Notes: generated by a model not told the origin, from the letters alone. DNA of 7,805 nt from Fidelibacterota bacterium (GCA_018263365.1 JAANXI010000105.1:1-7805); one strand, 5' to 3'. Counted from the stretch's first letter, positions 1 to 7,167 are shown. A program made the numbers and translations.

Positions 1-3000
1 CCATATCGTGGTACGGAATATAATTAATGAATTCCCACATACTCCCGGTTGGCAACTCCAGTTCGCGCCAGATACTCCAGCCAATGAAATCCTCGTCCAT
101 GTTGGGTTGCCCCGGATTGAACGCTATTCTTACCTGCTTGCCCTGGTCGTTGGGCACATCCATGATGCCAAGAATTTGCGGCGGAACGCCGTCACTAGGA
201 CCTTCCTGCAAGATGACATTTACTTCGACGGTATCATTTTCCAGTGTGTATGCAATGTCCGAAAACCACATACCAAAACCGGGTTTCTGGACTATCAGAT
301 TGTATGTCCCGTTCTCTACCGGTAACCAGTAATTGCCCGATTCATCCGTGAGAGTGGCAACAACACTTCCGCCGGAGACTTCATACGCGGCAACCGCAGC
401 GTACTCAACCGGGTTCATCTCCGTGTCCGAAATATGGCCCCAGAATGCAGATTCAAACGCACCAGGACTCATATAAACCGAAAAATACGGTGTTGGATTT
501 CCTTCATCTACCGGAAAGTCAAGTACGAATTGGTTATAATATCCCTCCGCCTCAAAGAGCAAGCTATACCAATTATACGGCACATCTCCAAAGTAAAACT
601 CGCCGTTTTCGTCGGAATAAGTCATGTTCGCATAACTACCATCCTGTGAACCAAGATACACTTCAACACCAGGTATTGGACTATTGGTCAACGAATCCAG
701 TATTATCCCGGAAACTTCACCATAATCATTGGAACCCGCCCACTCCAGGTAATAATCACGCCAGACATATTCCTGCCCGATCCCGACCGAATCGTATTCT
801 GAATAATAGTTGGGCGCCCCGACATCGACCCAGTAATTACCCGGTGGGGCATTAATATTAAAGTATCCGTCCGGACCGGTATTATCCATTGCCCAGAATT
901 CATCGTTACCAACATAGACTTCAGCGTCCATGATTGGCGATTCATCCTGACTATCAAACACATACCCTTCCAGTCCGCCGGAGAATCCTCCGCTGGGCGT
1001 CAGATAAAAATCGCGCTCCAGATACTCTCCCGGTTCAACGTAGAACAGGTCACCGGCGCCCCAATGATTGTCCGCACCCACCCAGATATCAAATTCACCG
1101 GACGGAAGATCAATCTGGTAATATCCATTTTCGTCTGTATAGGTATCGGCCCAGAAATCATCGTTATACACCTCGACCCAGGCGTCCGGAATCGGGAGAG
1201 AATCTTCCACCGATGCACTGTAAACGTAACCGTGAATATCACTGGTAAGTTCGATCGCACTCAGGTGAAAATCGTGAGATACAAGTTCCGTCCCGACCTG
1301 GACGGTATCCCGGATGCTATAGTATCCGTCAGCGTCAGCACCGACCTCATAGGAGCCGGGTGGCAACCATAAGGTATAATTTCCGGTTTCCCAGTCGAGA
1401 CCGGTATTCTGGTAATAATCACCATCAATTTGTTCCGCCCACACCCAGGCATTATCGAATAACGTATCATTTGTAGCCCAGTTGATGAGAAACCCTGTAA
1501 TTCCTCCGGTAACCGGAGTAATCGTAAAATCGTACCCCCCAGTATTTGGATATGCATAGTGCCCGGATGGTTCGACGATGACATTCGGCATATTCCAGGT
1601 ATCGACATACACCCAATAATAATCCATTGAATCGTTTGGCGCGTCATATACCAATAGTTCGTATGTCCCATCCGAAGCCGTTATTGTTTTGGTCCAACCG
1701 TACAACGGCGCCCATGCCTGTATCGGAAAACCGGGCGCAGGCATATTATCCTGGCTGACGTTGCCTGTAATAGTGGCATTCGTTTCGTAAATAGTGAAAT
1801 CCACGGTCACCGAATCAAATTCATTGACTTCCGCTTCCTGTCCCTCGCCGGGCATATATTCCGGGATAACGGTCTCCCCGGCAATTTGCACCTCATACCA
1901 CCCCGCGGGGACGTTTACGGAGTAAAACCCATCGGCATCTGTCACGGCATAAAATTCCTGCATATCCCAATCCAAATACAAAAACACGCCCACGCCCGGT
2001 ACAGGATTCATATTGTTGTCTGCAACCGTTCCGGAGATGACGGCGTTTCCCATGAGGTATTGAAAATCAAAGCCGGCAAAGTGCCCGTTAACATAAACGG
2101 ATTCGTATCCCATGGGATCGGGATACATTCCACCGGTCTGCATAAGAAAATCGCCGCTGAACAACGACACTTCTCCGGAATCCGGCAGGTTAATCTCGTA
2201 CATGCCGGTCGAATCGGAAACATCGATAACCGCCCATTGTAAGTTTTCCATCTCAGCAATGACGATAATTCCTGGCAGCGGGTTGCCCATTTCATCCGTA
2301 ATCATCCCGGAGATGCTGTAATCGGTATCCAACTCTCCCTGACGCAGATAGACCGCTTCCACCTCATCTCCACTGGAGACTTCAAAGAATAACCCGGCCT
2401 GAACGAATGCCATCCCATCGCCAAAATCCTGATCCATTACCAGCTCATACTCGCCGTCTGCCGGATTACTATCATTGAAATCGTTATCATCCAACATTAT
2501 AGAACCTTCCATATCCACATAGACATCGGCATCATCCAGCATCCCATTTTCATTCACATCTACGATAATATCCAACGCAGCTGACGAAACTCCAGCCGGA
2601 AACGAAAAGGTTAACACCGCACCGGCGCCGATTGATACTGTATCCGCCAATTGTCCGTTTACTAACAAATTCAAGGCAGTGATATCTCTAAGTGGTACCG
2701 AATGAGTCACACGACGGCTACCCGTTATCAACAGTTCGGGGCTATTTTTTACGCGCCGGTGGTCCTGGGCACGCAGAGCAGCCAGTTGGTGGCGCTCTTT
2801 GCGCATTCGGAATTGCTTAGAAATCTTAGAATCCCTTGAATTTTCAGGGTTCTTCAACTGCTGCTTCGGTTGCAACATCTGTTTGATCTGAAGCATCTTA
2901 CTCTGCTGCCTGAGTTGAATCGTCTTTTGCACCTCCTGCGGGATCGCAGAGTTTTGGTCTGTCTGCGACTGTACACTTAAAGTTTTACCCGCAAAAACGG

Positions 3001-3058
3001 TGCTCGCAAAAAAGACAATAATCAAGGCACCTGCTATCCTGCCGTGTAAATTATTCAT
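1..3058 (-). CDS. Giant secreted repeat protein with eight carboxypeptidase-regulatory-like domains (3' end outside window)
   Basis: One frame stays open from ATG at 3058 to the left edge: 1019 complete codons, no stop seen. The start is chosen because AGGAG lies 7 bases upstream and the first residues form a signal peptide (about 1-23, MNNLHGRIAGALIIVFFAST then VFA). Residues 30-120 are basic and Gln-rich (QLRQQSKMLQIKQMLQPKQQ). Residues 167-178 form an EF-hand-like loop, DVNENGMLDDAD. Eight Ig-like domains of the CarboxypepD_reg kind begin near residues 249, 341, 430, 520, 608, 697, 782 and 876, each following a pattern like ISG-V-D---NPIPGA-V and later DGYY-I--P-G-Y-V. From about 959 a fibronectin-III-like domain begins (IMDVPNDQGKQVRIAFNPG). 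Such domains are extracellular adhesive or structural modules, and no catalytic motif is seen. The protein is probably exported and surface-bound, and by analogy with relatives it may carry a sorting tail beyond the window; that is inference. The exact function is unknown. Confidence 0.9.
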   Translation of the reverse strand, partial: MNNLHGRIAGALIIVFFASTVFAGKTLSVQSQTDQNSAIPQEVQKTIQLRQQSKMLQIKQMLQPKQQLKNPENSRDSKISKQFRMRKERHQLAALRAQDHRRVKNSPELLITGSRRVTHSVPLRDITALNLLVNGQLADTVSIGAGAVLTFSFPAGVSSAALDIIVDVNENGMLDDADVYVDMEGSIMLDDNDFNDSNPADGEYELVMDQDFGDGMAFVQAGLFFEVSSGDEVEAVYLRQGELDTDYSISGMITDEMGNPLPGIIVIAEMENLQWAVIDVSDSTGMYEINLPDSGEVSLFSGDFLMQTGGMYPDPMGYESVYVNGHFAGFDFQYLMGNAVISGTVADNNMNPVPGVGVFLYLDWDMQEFYAVTDADGFYSVNVPAGWYEVQIAGETVIPEYMPGEGQEAEVNEFDSVTVDFTIYETNATITGNVSQDNMPAPGFPIQAWAPLYGWTKTITASDGTYELLVYDAPNDSMDYYWVYVDTWNMPNVIVEPSGHYAYPNTGGYDFTITPVTGGITGFLINWATNDTLFDNAWVWAEQIDGDYYQNTGLDWETGNYTLWLPPGSYEVGADADGYYSIRDTVQVGTELVSHDFHLSAIELTSDIHGYVYSASVEDSLPIPDAWVEVYNDDFWADTYTDENGYYQIDLPSGEFDIWVGADNHWGAGDLFYVEPGEYLERDFYLTPSGGFSGGLEGYVFDSQDESPIMDAEVYVGNDEFWAMDNTGPDGYFNINAPPGNYWVDVGAPNYYSEYDSVGIGQEYVWRDYYLEWAGSNDYGEVSGIILDSLTNSPIPGVEVYLGSQDGSYANMTYSDENGEFYFGDVPYNWYSLLFEAEGYYNQFVLDFPVDEGNPTPYFSVYMSPGAFESAFWGHISDTEMNPVEYAAVAAYEVSGGSVVATLTDESGNYWLPVENGTYNLIVQKPGFGMWFSDIAYTLENDTVEVNVILQEGPSDGVPPQILGIMDVPNDQGKQVRIAFNPGQPNMDEDFIGWSIWRELELPTGSMWEFINYIPYHDM
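185..2314 (-). repeat. Eight tandem ~89-residue carboxypeptidase-regulatory-like repeats (protein level)
   Basis: Within the giant gene, domain starts fall at residues 249, 341, 430, 520, 608, 697, 782 and 876, giving steps of 86 to 94 residues. Each unit opens with a short beta strand (ISGMITD, ISGTVAD, ITGNVSQ, ITGFLIN, IHGYVYS, LEGYVFD, VSGIILD, WGHISDT), then a PIPGVEV-like turn, a D-DGYY or DENGYY turn, a P-G-Y-V strand and a closing D-V----DF-L strand. Units 5-7 look most alike. The units are diverged at DNA level, so recent slippage is unlikely. Confidence 0.85.
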
Positions 3059-3065
3059 ACGCCCT

Positions 3066-3070
3066 CTCCT
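3066..3070 (-). promoter_or_regulatory. Ribosome binding site of the giant repeat gene
   Basis: On the minus strand AGGAG (followed by AGGG) precedes the ATG at 3058 with a 7-base spacer. This fixes the start of the long open frame, which is also where the signal peptide begins. Confidence 0.8.
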
Positions 3071-3100
3071 GTAATCATGTTAGTTGGTTAGTAAAGGGTT

Positions 3101-3133
3101 GGACTGTCATCTCGCGGATTACACTGACAATCC
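3101..3133 (-). promoter_or_regulatory. Imperfect inverted repeat at the predicted 5' end of the giant-gene mRNA
   Basis: GGATTGTCA (3133-3125) can pair with TGACAGTCC (3109-3101): nine pairs including one G-U, with a 15-base loop. If the -10 box at 3145-3140 is right, transcription starts near G3133, so the RNA would begin with this stem. GGATT (3133-3129) can instead pair with AATCC (3120-3116), a competing smaller hairpin. It could be a 5' stabilising stem-loop or a DNA operator; the sequence cannot decide. Confidence 0.4.
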
Positions 3134-3139
3134 ATTGCT

Positions 3140-3182
3140 TATTTATCAGATATGCTCTTTGAGAACAATGACAGACGTCACA
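3140..3182 (-). promoter_or_regulatory. Predicted Crp/Fnr-type activated promoter of the giant repeat gene
   Basis: The 16-base element TGTGACGTCTGTCATT (3182-3167) fits TGTGA-N6-TCANN, with a perfect left half-site and a weaker right one (TCATT). After 21 bases comes TAAATA (3145-3140) as a -10 box. A class II Crp site centred at -41.5 leaves exactly 21 bases between the core and the -10 box, so the geometry fits. A poor -35 (TTGTTC, 3168-3163) overlaps the element, as expected of an activator-dependent promoter. The same element and spacing occur before the sorting-tail gene. The activator itself is not in the window. Confidence 0.5.
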
Positions 3183-3223
3183 TTTCTCCATTTTTTACCC
3201 AGCAAAACAGGCTGTACAGACTA

Positions 3224-3238
3224 GCCCCGATTGGGGGC
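3224..3238 (-). other. Small GC hairpin after the barrel gene
   Basis: GCCCC and GGGGC (3238-3234 and 3228-3224 on the minus strand) can form a five-pair stem with a five-base loop, 17 bases past the barrel stop codon. An octamer palindrome CTGTACAG follows at 3219-3212. No run of T follows the stem, so it is not a convincing intrinsic terminator, though it may mark the transcript end. Confidence 0.25.
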
Positions 3239-3255
3239 AAAATCTGGTCTTTATT

Positions 3256-4716
3256 TCACCAAAAATGACTGAACGTGATAGTATGAAGCCGGCCACCGCG
3301 ATGGGAGAGTTCCGTTGGCCGCTTCGGCTCCCCAAGCCTGATGGCGCTGGAATCGACGCGCTCCGCATACGGGAGCAACTGGGTCACTTCGTAGCCTAGA
3401 CGTACCCGTTGGAGTTGTTTGGATATGGCGACTTTTCCTTCCAGCAGATGAACATCGTATTGCAGGGGCTGGTACACAGGCTCGGAAATCAGGTTGAATT
3501 CCAACGCCGCTTCGCCGTTCATTGTAAGATCTACAAAGCCGTGCGTGTACCGGATGTCCGGTGCAACAGTAAATCCGAACAGATTTACGTCTCCCTGTAT
3601 TCGGATGTTTTGTGAGAAAACCGTTCCACTAAATGTCCCCGATACTCCGTGGGAAATCGGAAGCAGGTCATCGTAATATCCCAAAACCGGCGTTGTCACG
3701 GAAAATGACCCGGTGATATCGCTGTACCCGACTCCCAGCGCCAATTTTCCAGAACGCAGGATTTGTTCCCAGCGGACGTTCCCGCCCAGGCGATCGATAT
3801 TGCCGCCGCCCAGCGATGTGAAATCCAGCAGGATCGGCGTAGTTTCCGGCGGATGGTTATCGATATCAGTGGCCAGTCGGAAGCGAAAAACCGCCATGGA
3901 AATTTCGCATCGTTTTTTCGGACGGATATACCCGGCGCGCAAATAATTCCGATTGCCATTACTGCGGAAGGTCATCCGTCGCTGGCCTTGCAGAGCCTCT
4001 TTATTGGATGCGTTTGTATAAAAGAAAGCAGGTGTTCCGGAGCTATGTACATACCTGTATTGCAGTGAGACGACTGCATCCGAGCTGGTCGGCAAGGTCG
4101 CAAACACGGTCGGACTAAACGATGATCCGTCGTGTTCGAATTCCTGCTGGTGACCAAAGGTGAGTGGCAGCCAATCGAATAAAAACCGATTCATCCGGGG
4201 AGTGTCTGAGTACGGATATTCGAGGATATTCACGGGAGACCGCACATCGGTCATCGTTGCATCAAATCCTCCACCGAGTAACGCCTGCCCGTCGGACAGC
4301 GCAAACTGCACATCCATTTTCCGGGAAACTCCGCTTACCTCCATCCGGATTGCGGATTGATCCTGCTGATTGGAAAAAACCGGATACGTTTCGCTGTATC
4401 CGACCTGCAGCGCCCCCATAAATTCGGCAACATCCAGTGGCATGAATCCCGAACCCTTCCAGCCAGGATTTGCCCAGTACAACGCCCGATCACCTGTGCG
4501 GTATTTTCGGTAGCCGTCCAGGTACGTGAACCTGCTGTTTATTTCGGGTTGAGCTTGCCGTACTTCCGAAATAGTAATCGATCGTTCAGCAGGAAAATTC
4601 AACGCGGAATACAGCGTTTTAAGCGAAGACTGGGCATTGAGTGTAACGGAAAACAGCCAAATAAAACACAGAAGGAGGCCCGTCACAGACCTCCTTCTGT
4701 TATCTGGTGAAATCAC
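3256..4716 (-). CDS. Predicted outer-membrane beta-barrel protein, family not recognised
   Basis: The 486-residue product starts at a GTG (4716), giving an N-terminus with RRRS (7-10), a hydrophobic stretch GLLLCFIWLFSVTL (13-26) and a likely cleavage near LNA-QSS. The rest alternates polar and hydrophobic residues in short strands broken by turns (LRAGYIRPKK, KLALGVGYSDITGSFSV, NIRIQGDVNLFGFTVAPDIRY) and ends in TITFSHFW. A C-terminal strand with a final aromatic residue is typical of BamA-inserted barrels. I do not recognise the family; it lacks anything that would justify calling it PorP/SprF, PorV or a TonB receptor. It sits 16 bases after the sorting-tail gene, so the two are probably co-transcribed, and no Shine-Dalgarno is visible before the GTG, which suggests translational coupling. 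A hairpin covers codons 6-17. An internal GTG at 4686 is a possible alternative start, but AAGGAGG is only 3 bases from it. Confidence 0.8.
   Translation of the reverse strand: MISPDNRRRSVTGLLLCFIWLFSVTLNAQSSLKTLYSALNFPAERSITISEVRQAQPEINSRFTYLDGYRKYRTGDRALYWANPGWKGSGFMPLDVAEFMGALQVGYSETYPVFSNQQDQSAIRMEVSGVSRKMDVQFALSDGQALLGGGFDATMTDVRSPVNILEYPYSDTPRMNRFLFDWLPLTFGHQQEFEHDGSSFSPTVFATLPTSSDAVVSLQYRYVHSSGTPAFFYTNASNKEALQGQRRMTFRSNGNRNYLRAGYIRPKKRCEISMAVFRFRLATDIDNHPPETTPILLDFTSLGGGNIDRLGGNVRWEQILRSGKLALGVGYSDITGSFSVTTPVLGYYDDLLPISHGVSGTFSGTVFSQNIRIQGDVNLFGFTVAPDIRYTHGFVDLTMNGEAALEFNLISEPVYQPLQYDVHLLEGKVAISKQLQRVRLGYEVTQLLPYAERVDSSAIRLGEPKRPTELSHRGGRLHTITFSHFW
4668..4700 (-). terminator. Terminator-like hairpin between the sorting-tail and barrel genes, inside the barrel's 5' codons
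   Basis: ACAGAAGGAGG (4700-4690) is perfectly complementary to CCTCCTTCTGT (4678-4668). Three more inner pairs (two G-U) leave the loop GTGAC. The stem is followed by GTTTTATTT, a broken T-run. It lies 33 bases past the sorting-tail stop codon, the right place for an intrinsic terminator. It also falls within the signal-peptide codons of the barrel gene, with a full Shine-Dalgarno in one arm and its complement in the other. It may be a leaky terminator or attenuator that lowers barrel expression, or a structure that ribosomes must open. Confidence 0.5.
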
Positions 4717-4732
4717 AATCGACGAATTATCG

Positions 4733-7111
4733 TTATTTCAGGAGCACCAGTTTTTGCGTCGCTGACTGCCCCCGATAACTTATACGCACGTAATAGATAC
4801 CGGACGAGATGCCCTGACCATTCCACTGCAGCAATTTTTGTCCGGCAGGCAAGACCTCGTCTACAAGCGTGGCAATCCGTTCCCCGCGAATATTGTATAT
4901 CGTCACATTCACATGCTCCGACTTCGGCAGGTCGAACCGAATACTGGTCTCCGGATTAAACGGATTCGGGTACGCCGGATACACGGTGAATTTCCGGGGC
5001 AGCGTCGGAGGGTCATCCTCCACATCCACGGAATAACGATCCGGGAACAGGCCTCCCAGAGTGCTGTCGACGCCGAAGACATAATCCTTCCACATCTGCA
5101 GGAAGCTCTGCGGCGGATTGTCAAACCACGCGGAGAAATTCACCCGCTCTCCATCGATGTAGGAGCTCGTATCGGGATGTGCAAAGTCCTCATACAGCAT
5201 CCAGTGGATATCGCTGGCCTCCTGCATGTCGTACATCATCGACATCGTATCCATACCGAAATCATCCTGGTACGGCATCATCGCCTGAGCAAGATCCGTC
5301 ATCTCGTCGAAAAAGGTTCCCATCTCTTCGAAAGCATCCCGGAGGTTTTCTCCCGCTTTATGAAATTCTGAAACGCCATACGGCGTTATCGTCATAAACT
5401 CGGGATTAGCCTGTTCCAGGCGCAGTATCAGCATCGAGTCGCTCTCGATATCGCTGAAATCCAGTAAATTCGGATCCAAATCAAGGACAAACATCCGATC
5501 GAGATTGTGATAGATGTGTTCCAGTCCGTCAGTGATCATCGTTGCAGCGTCTGACATTAACCTTATCTGTACAGAAGCCATATATACCGCAGGCACCGGC
5601 AGATGCATAATTTCAAATTCGCTGGTGGCACCAATTTCGTAGGGTCCATATCCGTCGTTGGCTGTTTTAACCAGGATGACAAAATTGGTCGGCTCAAGTG
5701 ACCCAGTATAGTAGTTAAGATGATAGGAAATCCATTCTAACTCCTCCGAAAAATCGACGTCGCTCCATTGATAATCGGTCGCCAGCACATCCAGCCGTCC
5801 CGTATCCAGAAGATCATATATCTGTGAGAGCGTTTGTGGATAATCCACCATCAGATCATACATGATGGTGAGCGCCACCCCGAAATGCGCATCGGGGTCC
5901 GCGGGATCGCCGGCAATCTCACTTTGCCATAAGTCGCGTTGATTGGACAGGTGAACCTGCATCGTCTCCATATCATCCATCGCATTCAGTACTACATCCG
6001 GGCTGAGGAACTCGAGCGTCTGTGAATCCAATCCGCTTGGGAAAATGCCGCCAAAGGCATAAGATGCCGGGGTGTTCGTCCGGTAAAAATCGGCGTAGAT
6101 ATTTTCTAATCCGGCGCCGGGCAGGTTCTCGATGATCACGACCGGCTTGATGGTCTTTCCTTCATCCACCGGACCGAACTGGTAGATTTTTCCGCCAAGC
6201 AGCGTATCGATCTCCGTAACATTGGACTGCAACTTGTTAAAAGCATTGGGATCGATGTTCAGTGGACTAAACGGCTGTAACTGTACCGTGGTTTCCAGGC
6301 TGTCAATGAGCGTGTTGAGCGAACTGGCGCCCATCCGCCACGAGGCGATTGCCGGATCCATATCCGCGCCGGTGATATTCCCGACAGAATCCGCATAGGT
6401 GAAGCCATCCTCAAAATGGTTGAGCATCTCATTGCTCAGGCTGTCCAGCAAATCGACGCGATTGAAGAAATCTCTGGAGAACACAAACAGGGAATCGGCG
6501 AAATCTCCGTCGGCAAAGGTCAATGTGAATTCGAAGTCCGCGGTTCCATCCTGAATGCCCAGCAGATGGCTGCCCAGTTCTTCGTGCGACAAATGGGTTT
6601 CCGTATTGTATATGAACATCTGCGAAAGCAGACCGGCTTCGTCGGCCGCATCGCTAAAATCATTGGCCCATACTTCCATGGAATCTCTGAACGTTTCATA
6701 CTGTCCGGATTCAAAGAAGTTGGTGAAATGATTGACTGTCCAATGCGGGTCTTCGAAAAAATTTACGGCAGGGTAAACTACCTGCCATACGGTTCCATTA
6801 TACGCATTACCGATGGAAGATCCCATAACCGCCATCAGCGAATCCACCCTTCGAAAAGTAGTATCATCGTCTACATGCGTGTAAGCGAGGCTGAGCAGCG
6901 CCAGGCCCATGTGGGCTTTCATCGTTTCCGGTGTATCACCGCCCATGTTATCCACCTGATCCTGCCAGGTCGCCTCCTGGTTCTGTAAATAACTGATGTA
7001 CGTTTCAGTAACAGTCCCCTGCAAGGTCAGGTCTGCGGAAGGATTTTGTGCGTATCCGATTCCGGCAATCAGCAGTATCAGTACCACTGCGGAAAAATAT
7101 TTTTTACCCAT
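4733..7111 (-). CDS. Secreted duplicated-domain protein with type-A (FlgD-like) C-terminal sorting tail
   Basis: The product is 792 residues. The ATG at 7111 is chosen over one nine codons upstream because GGAGG lies 6 bases before it and MGKKYFSAVVLILLIAGIGYAQ then makes a clean signal peptide. Residues 708-792 form a C-terminal sorting domain: YPAYPNPFNPETSIRF, a middle VTIYNIRGERIATLV strand pair, an SGIYYVRI strand and a terminal KLVLLK. In Bacteroidota this tail directs export by the type IX secretion system; related lineages use the same fold. The body is acidic, mostly helical and of no family I recognise. It contains two diverged copies of one unit: residues 41-74 resemble 387-414 (NQ--xWQ---xx-GD-----AH-G-AL), 250-301 resemble 505-557 (PA-xAS to L-xDPN), and 335-361 resemble 657-691 (ending GGxFP). 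It is probably exported to the cell surface. Its mRNA likely continues into the barrel gene 16 bases downstream. Confidence 0.88.
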   Translation of the reverse strand: MGKKYFSAVVLILLIAGIGYAQNPSADLTLQGTVTETYISYLQNQEATWQDQVDNMGGDTPETMKAHMGLALLSLAYTHVDDDTTFRRVDSLMAVMGSSIGNAYNGTVWQVVYPAVNFFEDPHWTVNHFTNFFESGQYETFRDSMEVWANDFSDAADEAGLLSQMFIYNTETHLSHEELGSHLLGIQDGTADFEFTLTFADGDFADSLFVFSRDFFNRVDLLDSLSNEMLNHFEDGFTYADSVGNITGADMDPAIASWRMGASSLNTLIDSLETTVQLQPFSPLNIDPNAFNKLQSNVTEIDTLLGGKIYQFGPVDEGKTIKPVVIIENLPGAGLENIYADFYRTNTPASYAFGGIFPSGLDSQTLEFLSPDVVLNAMDDMETMQVHLSNQRDLWQSEIAGDPADPDAHFGVALTIMYDLMVDYPQTLSQIYDLLDTGRLDVLATDYQWSDVDFSEELEWISYHLNYYTGSLEPTNFVILVKTANDGYGPYEIGATSEFEIMHLPVPAVYMASVQIRLMSDAATMITDGLEHIYHNLDRMFVLDLDPNLLDFSDIESDSMLILRLEQANPEFMTITPYGVSEFHKAGENLRDAFEEMGTFFDEMTDLAQAMMPYQDDFGMDTMSMMYDMQEASDIHWMLYEDFAHPDTSSYIDGERVNFSAWFDNPPQSFLQMWKDYVFGVDSTLGGLFPDRYSVDVEDDPPTLPRKFTVYPAYPNPFNPETSIRFDLPKSEHVNVTIYNIRGERIATLVDEVLPAGQKLLQWNGQGISSGIYYVRISYRGQSATQKLVLLK

Positions 7112-7117
7112 TGTAAG

Positions 7118-7122
7118 CCTCC
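7118..7122 (-). promoter_or_regulatory. Ribosome binding site that decides the sorting-tail gene start
   Basis: GGAGG lies 6 bases before ATG 7111. The upstream in-frame ATG at 7138 has no such site and would add MTLCHWRLT ahead of the signal peptide, so 7111 is preferred. Confidence 0.8.
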
Positions 7123-7160
7123 AATGACACAGGGTCATTATTTATTAGATTATCCATTGG
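7121..7160 (-). promoter_or_regulatory. Competing inverted repeats around the ribosome binding site
   Basis: AATGAC (7139-7134) can pair with GTCATT (7128-7123), a six-pair stem with loop CCTGT that ends right against GGAGG. Alternatively CCAATG (7160-7155), at the predicted 5' end of the RNA, can pair with CATTGG (7126-7121), which takes up the first two G of the Shine-Dalgarno. The two pairings share CATT and exclude each other. Each is only six pairs, so chance is possible. Confidence 0.3.
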
Positions 7161-7167
7161 TATTCAG

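Noticed and set aside
8..2321. Numerous plus- and minus-strand frames of 60-140 codons in 1-2321
   Set aside because: All are shadows of the single 1019-codon minus-strand frame, which shows regular domain repeats.
3075..3191. A 38-codon minus-strand frame upstream of the giant gene (MEKCDVCHCSQ...), including a CXXCH heme-like motif
   Set aside because: No Shine-Dalgarno precedes it, it overlaps the predicted promoter and start point, and it is not followed by anything resembling a c-type cytochrome. The CXXCH is probably chance.
3212..3238. Hairpin GCCCC/GGGGC plus palindrome as an intrinsic terminator of the barrel gene
   Set aside because: The stem has only five pairs and no T-run follows it on either strand; kept only as a low-confidence hairpin.
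4838..5371. Plus-strand 177-codon frame
   Set aside because: It lies wholly antisense to the sorting-tail gene, whose protein has a clear signal peptide and tail. The plus frame is Arg/His/Ile-rich shadow sequence with no recognisable domain.
6416..6988. Plus-strand 190-codon frame
   Set aside because: It is antisense to the N-terminal half of the sorting-tail gene, has no ribosome site or motif, and its composition is that of a complementary shadow.
7112..7138. Starting the sorting-tail gene at ATG 7138
   Set aside because: No ribosome site lies before it, while GGAGG is correctly placed before ATG 7111, and the added nine residues would spoil the signal peptide.
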